Assembly (NCBI GenBank): GCA_964370035.1
Contig: CAYJGT010000027.1
Location: 1-17,989, forward strand
Length of the DNA: 17,989 nucleotides
From: CAYJHC01 sp964370035
Lineage (GTDB): Bacteria > Bacillota > Clostridia > Peptostreptococcales > Anaerovoracaceae
Reading direction: 5' to 3'
Shown here: positions 14,090 to 17,989 of the stretch, piece after piece
How the letters are laid out: every line of letters begins with the position of its first letter
Numbering within the stretch: the stretch's first letter is position 1
The notes under the pieces: generated by a model
Database searches by the model: none
Told to the model about the DNA's origin: nothing
What the model saw: only the letters and a program-made list of their open reading frames with translations
Made by a program: the position numbers and the translations under genes

Positions 14090-14593
14090 ATGTTCAAAAA
14101 AATAGATGCATCCAAGCTAGAATTAAAAGAGACTATCGTAAACATCAGAAGAGTAGCAAAGACTGTTAAAGGTGGTAGAAACATGCGTTTCAGCGTAACA
14201 GTAGTTGTTGGAGATGGTGAAGGTCACGTTGGCGTAGGTCTTGGAAAAGCTCAGGAAATTCCTGAAGCAGTAAGAAAAGCTACAGAGGATGCAAAGAAAA
14301 ATTTAATTTTCGTTCCAACAGTAGGAACAACAATTCCACACAGAAATCTTGGAATCTTTGGTGCAGGAAGGGTATTATTAATGCCAGCTGCTGAAGGTAC
14401 AGGAGTTATCGCAGGTTCATCAGTACGTACAGTATTAGAATCAGCAGGAATAAAAGATATCAGAGCAAAGTCAATCGGTTCTAATAACACAGGAAACATG
14501 GCTTATGCAACAATAGCAGGATTAAAATCTCTAATGACAGTAGAAAAAGTTGCTAATCTTAGAGGTAAAACTAAAGAAGAAATTTTAGGATAG
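14090..14593 (+). CDS. rpsE: 30S ribosomal protein S5
   Basis: S5 is involved in decoding fidelity, and mutations in its N-terminal loop cause spectinomycin resistance. The 167-residue protein has a double-strand-RNA-binding-like N-terminal domain (about 13-77), including the VAKTVKGGRNMRFSVTVVVGDG loop. The C-terminal domain contains GTGVIAGSSVRTVLESAGI and SNNTGNMAYATI. GGGAGG (14074-14079) precedes the ATG at slightly long spacing. Confidence 0.97.
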   Translation: MFKKIDASKLELKETIVNIRRVAKTVKGGRNMRFSVTVVVGDGEGHVGVGLGKAQEIPEAVRKATEDAKKNLIFVPTVGTTIPHRNLGIFGAGRVLLMPAAEGTGVIAGSSVRTVLESAGIKDIRAKSIGSNNTGNMAYATIAGLKSLMTVEKVANLRGKTKEEILG

Positions 14594-14606
14594 GAGGAGA
14601 GTTGAT

Positions 14607-14789
14607 ATGGCAAAAATGTTGAAAATAACTTTAACGAAAAGCACAATTGGCGCTTCCCCTAAACAAAGAAAAGTTGTAGAAGCGTTAGGTTTAAAGAAGG
14701 TAAATAATTCAGTGGAACTAATTGATAGCCCTGTTACCAGAGGAGCAGTTAACAAAGTTGCTCACCTTCTTACCGTAGAAGAACTGTAA
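14607..14789 (+). CDS. rpmD: 50S ribosomal protein L30
   Basis: This 60-residue product has the compact L30 fold: LKITLTKSTIGASPKQRKVVEALGL at the N-terminus, then the VTRGAVNKVAHLLTVEEL end. The first strand includes the S-x-I-G pattern typical of bacterial L30. TAGGAGG lies at the end of rpsE, close to the ATG. The rpsE-rpmD-rplO order is standard. Confidence 0.96.
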   Translation: MAKMLKITLTKSTIGASPKQRKVVEALGLKKVNNSVELIDSPVTRGAVNKVAHLLTVEEL

Positions 14790-14805
14790 GAGAGGAGGTA
14801 CGTTA

Positions 14806-15246
14806 ATGAAACTTCATGAACTAAAAAAAGTTCCAGGTGCTACTAAAAACAGAAAAAGGAAAGGTAGAGGAACAGCTACTGGTCAAGGTAAAACTGCTGG
14901 TAGAGGTATGAACGGCCAAAACTCTAGAAGTGGTGGTGGTGTAAGACCTGGATTTGAAGGAGGCCAAATGCCTCTTTACAGAAGAATACCAAAGAGAGGA
15001 TTCACAAATATTTGGGCAAAGGAATTTGCAGAAGTAAATGTGGAGACTTTAAACAAATTTGAAGCAGGGACTGTAGTAACACCTGAGCTATTAAGAGAAG
15101 CCGGCATTGTTAAGCAAGTCAAGGATGGAGTTAAAATCCTTGGAAACGGTAATCTTGAGAAAGGAATTACTGTTCAAGCTCAAAAGTTCACTAAGTCAGC
15201 GACAGAAAAAATAGAAGCTGCCGGAGGAAAGGCAGAGGTGATCTAA
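14806..15246 (+). CDS. rplO: 50S ribosomal protein L15
   Basis: L15 is a late-assembly protein with a long glycine-rich basic extension that penetrates the 23S rRNA. The 146-residue sequence shows this as GATKNRKRKGRGTATGQGKTAGRGMNGQNSR (11-41 in part), followed by FEGGQMPLYRRIPKRGF. The ribosome binding site is GAGAGGAGG. Its TAA ends a single base before the secY ATG, so secY is closely coupled to it. Confidence 0.97.
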   Translation: MKLHELKKVPGATKNRKRKGRGTATGQGKTAGRGMNGQNSRSGGGVRPGFEGGQMPLYRRIPKRGFTNIWAKEFAEVNVETLNKFEAGTVVTPELLREAGIVKQVKDGVKILGNGNLEKGITVQAQKFTKSATEKIEAAGGKAEVI

Positions 15247-15247
15247 G

Positions 15248-16531
15248 ATGGAAATGCTAAGAACTATTGGAAAAGCGTGGAAAATTGCAGAAATTAGAAA
15301 AAAAATAATTTTTACACTTTTGATGCTAGTAATATTCAGAATTGGGTCTAATATCCCAGTTCCGAATATTGACAGACAAATCTTGGCAGATGCTTTTGGA
15401 GATGGAACAGGATTATTTGCATTGTTTAACCTGTTTTCAGGAGGCTCGTTTGGTAGCTTAACAATATTTGCGTTAAGTATAACACCTTACATTACAGCTT
15501 CAATTATTATGCAGCTACTAACAATGGTAATACCTGCGTTAGAAAGAATGGCAAGAGAAGGTACAGATGGCAGAAAGAAAATGGCTAGAATCACAAGGTA
15601 CCTAACAGTTATCATGGCATTGATTCAAGCAGTAGGAGTATCAGTTGGAATGTTCAGACAAGCTTTAATTAGCACTGATTTCTTTTCTGTTGCTCTAGTA
15701 GTGTTAGTACTTACAGCAGGTACAGCGTTCTTAATGTGGTTAGGGGAAAAAATTAATGAAAATGGAATAGGGAATGGTATTTCTCTAATTATATTTGCAG
15801 GAATTATCGCCTCTCTACCATCAGCAGTTCAGCAAACATGGGTTAGCTTACAAGCTGGAGAAGTTAGTTATATTTCAGTAGGGCTGTTCGTGTTATTTGC
15901 AGTTGTAGTAATAGTAGGAATTATTATTATCCAAGAAGGGCAAAGAAGAATCCCTGTGCAATATGCAAAAAGAGTTGTTGGTAGGAAAATGTATGGCGGA
16001 CAAGCTACACATATTCCACTAAAAGTGAATCAAGCAGGAGTTATACCAGTAATTTTTGCTATGTCATTGATGCAATTCCCACTTACAATTACTTATTTCA
16101 TGGATCCTTCTTCTAGCTTTACTGCTTGGGTTACCCAATGGCTTTCGCCAGTGGAATCACCAGGAGTATGGATGTATTCAGCTCTTAGCGTTGTATTTAT
16201 TATGTTCTTTACATACTTCTATACAACAGCTACATTTAACCCAGTTGAAGTAGCGGATAATATGAAAGCAAACGGAGGATTTATTCCTGGAATAAGACCA
16301 GGTAGAGCAACAGTTGAATACTTACAAAGAACAAGCTCAAGGCTTACCTTTGTAGGAGGAATATTCTTAGCAGCCATAGCAACATTACCAATGATTGTAG
16401 GGCAATTTACTACATTAAATGTAATGTTTGGAGGAACTTCTTTGCTAATTGCTGTTGGTGTCGCTCTAGACACTATGAAGCAGCTAGAACAACAGTTGCT
16501 AACTAGAAATTACCAAGGGTTTTTAAAGTAG
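15248..16531 (+). CDS. secY: preprotein translocase subunit SecY
   Basis: SecY forms the protein-conducting channel in the cytoplasmic membrane with SecE and SecG. The 427 residues give ten membrane segments (approximately 19-36, 68-96, 116-136, 146-165, 176-196, 209-229, 262-280, 308-328, 365-384, 391-408). The plug region follows segment 1 (IPVPNI...FNLFSGGSFGSLTIFALSITPYITASI), and the C5-type loop GQRRIPVQYAKR is at 231-242. GAGGTG inside the end of rplO (15235-15240) supports the ATG at 15248; codon 3 is a possible second start. adk follows after 9 bases, as in many Firmicutes. Confidence 0.97.
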   Translation: MEMLRTIGKAWKIAEIRKKIIFTLLMLVIFRIGSNIPVPNIDRQILADAFGDGTGLFALFNLFSGGSFGSLTIFALSITPYITASIIMQLLTMVIPALERMAREGTDGRKKMARITRYLTVIMALIQAVGVSVGMFRQALISTDFFSVALVVLVLTAGTAFLMWLGEKINENGIGNGISLIIFAGIIASLPSAVQQTWVSLQAGEVSYISVGLFVLFAVVVIVGIIIIQEGQRRIPVQYAKRVVGRKMYGGQATHIPLKVNQAGVIPVIFAMSLMQFPLTITYFMDPSSSFTAWVTQWLSPVESPGVWMYSALSVVFIMFFTYFYTTATFNPVEVADNMKANGGFIPGIRPGRATVEYLQRTSSRLTFVGGIFLAAIATLPMIVGQFTTLNVMFGGTSLLIAVGVALDTMKQLEQQLLTRNYQGFLK

Positions 16532-16540
16532 GAGGGAAAG

Positions 16541-17185
16541 ATGAAAATTGTATTATTAGGCCCTCCAGGGGCAGGTAAAGGAACTGTTGCAGATAAAGTT
16601 GTAACAAAGTACAATTTGCCACATATTTCTACAGGAGATATTTTTAGAGAAAATATTAAAAATGAAACCGAATTGGGCAAAAGAGCAAAGTCTTTCATGG
16701 ATAAAGGAGAACTTGTACCAGATTCTTTGGTAATAGAGATAGCTTTAGACAGAATAGGCAAGGATGATTGTAAGAATGGATTTCTACTAGATGGATTTCC
16801 TCGAACAGTTGAGCAAGCAGAAGCTTTATCCAAGTACTTAGAAGAAAATAGTGATAAACTGGATGCAGTAATAAATATTAATGCCCCAAAAGAACTTCTT
16901 ATGTTTAGAATGGTAGGAAGAAGGTTGTGTAGAAGTTGTGCAAAAATTTATCACACTACTAACATGCCACCTATGGTTGAAAATGTGTGTGATGTTTGCG
17001 GCGGAGAGCTTTATCAAAGAGCTGATGACGTAGAAGAAACAGTAGAAAATAGAATAGATGTTTACGAATCACAAACTAAGCCTTTAATAGATTACTATTC
17101 TGAAAAAAATGAACTTACAAGCATTGATGGTTCAGCAAATGCAGAGCATACTTATGAACAAGTGTTAGAGGTTTTGGGTAACTAA
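16541..17185 (+). CDS. adk: adenylate kinase, zinc-binding LID type
   Basis: Adk catalyses ATP + AMP = 2 ADP. The 214-residue protein has the P-loop GPPGAGKGT (7-15), the AMP-binding STGDIFRE (30-37), and the DGFPRT motif (84-89). The LID domain carries four cysteines (Cys130, Cys133, Cys150, Cys153), the structural zinc site seen in many Gram-positive forms and absent from E. coli. AGGAGGG lies just before the ATG, overlapping the secY end. The TAA is two bases from the map ATG. Confidence 0.97.
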   Translation: MKIVLLGPPGAGKGTVADKVVTKYNLPHISTGDIFRENIKNETELGKRAKSFMDKGELVPDSLVIEIALDRIGKDDCKNGFLLDGFPRTVEQAEALSKYLEENSDKLDAVININAPKELLMFRMVGRRLCRSCAKIYHTTNMPPMVENVCDVCGGELYQRADDVEETVENRIDVYESQTKPLIDYYSEKNELTSIDGSANAEHTYEQVLEVLGN

Positions 17186-17187
17186 AT

Positions 17188-17934
17188 ATGATAATGATTA
17201 AATCGCAAAGAGAAATCGAAATTATGCGAGTATCTGGGAATGTAACTAGAAAAATTTTAACTGACTTGGAACATTTTATTAAACCAGGTATAACTACAGC
17301 TGATGTTGATCTGTTTGTAGCGGAGATAATTAAGGAACATGGAATGACACCGTCATTTAAAGGTTATGGTGGGTTTCCAGGAAATATATGTGCTTCAATA
17401 AATGAAGAAGTTGTTCATGGAATTCCTAGCAAAAAGCGAAAGCTGAATGATGGAGACATTTTAAGCGTAGATGTAGGTTGCACTTATCAAGGTTACATTA
17501 CTGATGCGGCAAGAACTTATAAAGTTGGAAAAGTTAGCAATGAGGCGGAGGCACTAGTTGAGTCTGCGAAGAAAGCCTTCTTTAAAAGCTTGGAGTTTTG
17601 CAAAGCTGGCTGTAGAATTTCTGATATATCTCATGCTATACAACAAAGCGTAGAAGCTGATGGATTTGGAATTATTAGAGAATTAGTTGGTCATGGCGTT
17701 GGTCAAAACTTGCATGAGGATCCTCCTATACCGAACTATGGGAAACCAGGCAAGGGGAGTAGATTACAAAAGGGCATGGTATTGGCAATAGAACCTATGA
17801 TTACTGAAGGTGATTTTGAAGTAGAAGTACTCTCAGATAATTGGACGTATGTAACACTTGATAGAAAGCTTTCAGCGCATTATGAAAACACTGTAGTCAT
17901 AACAGATGGGGAACCAGAACTGTTGACCTATTAA
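17188..17934 (+). CDS. map: type I methionine aminopeptidase
   Basis: Map removes the initiator methionine from nascent proteins after deformylation. The 248-residue enzyme has the full dinuclear metal site: Asp95, Asp106, His169, Glu202 and Glu233, with His77 (VVHGIP) and His176 at the active site. These match E. coli D97, D108, H171, E204, E235 and H79. The ribosome binding site is weak: the nearest AGAGG (17167-17171) is 16 bases from the ATG at 17188 and farther from the in-frame ATG at 17194. Translation probably depends on reinitiation after adk. The N-terminus MIMIKSQREIEIMR fits the family. Confidence 0.96.
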   Translation: MIMIKSQREIEIMRVSGNVTRKILTDLEHFIKPGITTADVDLFVAEIIKEHGMTPSFKGYGGFPGNICASINEEVVHGIPSKKRKLNDGDILSVDVGCTYQGYITDAARTYKVGKVSNEAEALVESAKKAFFKSLEFCKAGCRISDISHAIQQSVEADGFGIIRELVGHGVGQNLHEDPPIPNYGKPGKGSRLQKGMVLAIEPMITEGDFEVEVLSDNWTYVTLDRKLSAHYENTVVITDGEPELLTY

Positions 17935-17956
17935 CAAACAATATGAGGTATAAAAT

Positions 17957-17989
17957 ATGTCAAAAAAAGATGTAATAGAAGCAGAAGGC
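17957..17989 (+). CDS. infA: translation initiation factor IF-1 (start only)
   Basis: Only 11 codons are inside the window (MSKKDVIEAEG), ending at its edge. They match the usual IF-1 start, which runs M-[SA]-K-x-D-V-I-E-x-E-G. GAGGT (17945-17949) precedes the ATG at normal spacing. infA usually follows map in this operon, sometimes with a KOW-domain gene between; here it follows directly after 22 bases. The call rests on a short sequence and on the neighbourhood. Confidence 0.8.
   Translation, partial: MSKKDVIEAEG

Noticed and set aside
1..17989. CRISPR arrays, insertion sequences, tRNA or rRNA genes
   Set aside because: No regularly spaced repeats, transposase-like frames, terminal inverted repeats or tRNA-type cloverleaf sequences were seen on either strand.

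Overview
The window comes from a low-GC, Gram-positive-type bacterium, most probably a member of the Clostridia (inference). The reasons are the strongly AT-rich DNA, AGGAGG-type ribosome binding sites before nearly every gene, the zinc-ribbon (type Z) form of ribosomal protein S14, and the order secY-adk-map-infA after the spc genes. Species cannot be assigned from the sequence alone. All convincing genes are on the + strand.

The left third (1-5545) holds separate small units. First is a short YdbC/PC4-like gene (59-289) closed by a hairpin terminator. Next is a 556-residue protein with a TGS-like N-terminus fused to a uridine-kinase-type P-loop domain (481-2151), also closed by a terminator. 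A 451-base non-coding stretch follows, carrying a -10-like box and a 9-bp dyad. Then come two overlapping genes of unknown function (2603-4688) and maf (4825-5481), which ends in a strong terminator.

The right two thirds (about 5670 to the end) is the S10-spc ribosomal protein operon: rpsJ, rplC, rplD, rplW, rplB, rpsS, rplV, rpsC, rplP, rpmC, rpsQ, rplN, rplX, rplE, rpsN, rpsH, rplF, rplR, rpsE, rpmD, rplO, secY, adk, map and the first 11 codons of infA. It has its own near-consensus promoter (TTGCAT-17 bp-TATAAT, 5670-5698) and a structured leader of about 230 nt. It contains no internal terminator. Gaps are mostly 1-25 nt, and three junctions overlap by one base as TAATG. The proteins build both ribosomal subunits. 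SecY supplies the export channel, Adk balances adenine nucleotides, Map trims N-terminal methionine, and InfA starts translation.

Points that stand out are the unknown gene pair upstream of maf, the structured S10 leader with a repeat on the far side of its promoter, a 75-residue charge-segregated tail on S3, a spacer between rpsJ and rplC that can form alternative hairpins, an insertion in Maf, and the absence of the str operon immediately upstream of rpsJ. I found no mobile element, CRISPR array, tRNA or rRNA. Most of the window is conserved housekeeping DNA; the only genes I cannot place in a family are the 2603-4688 pair.
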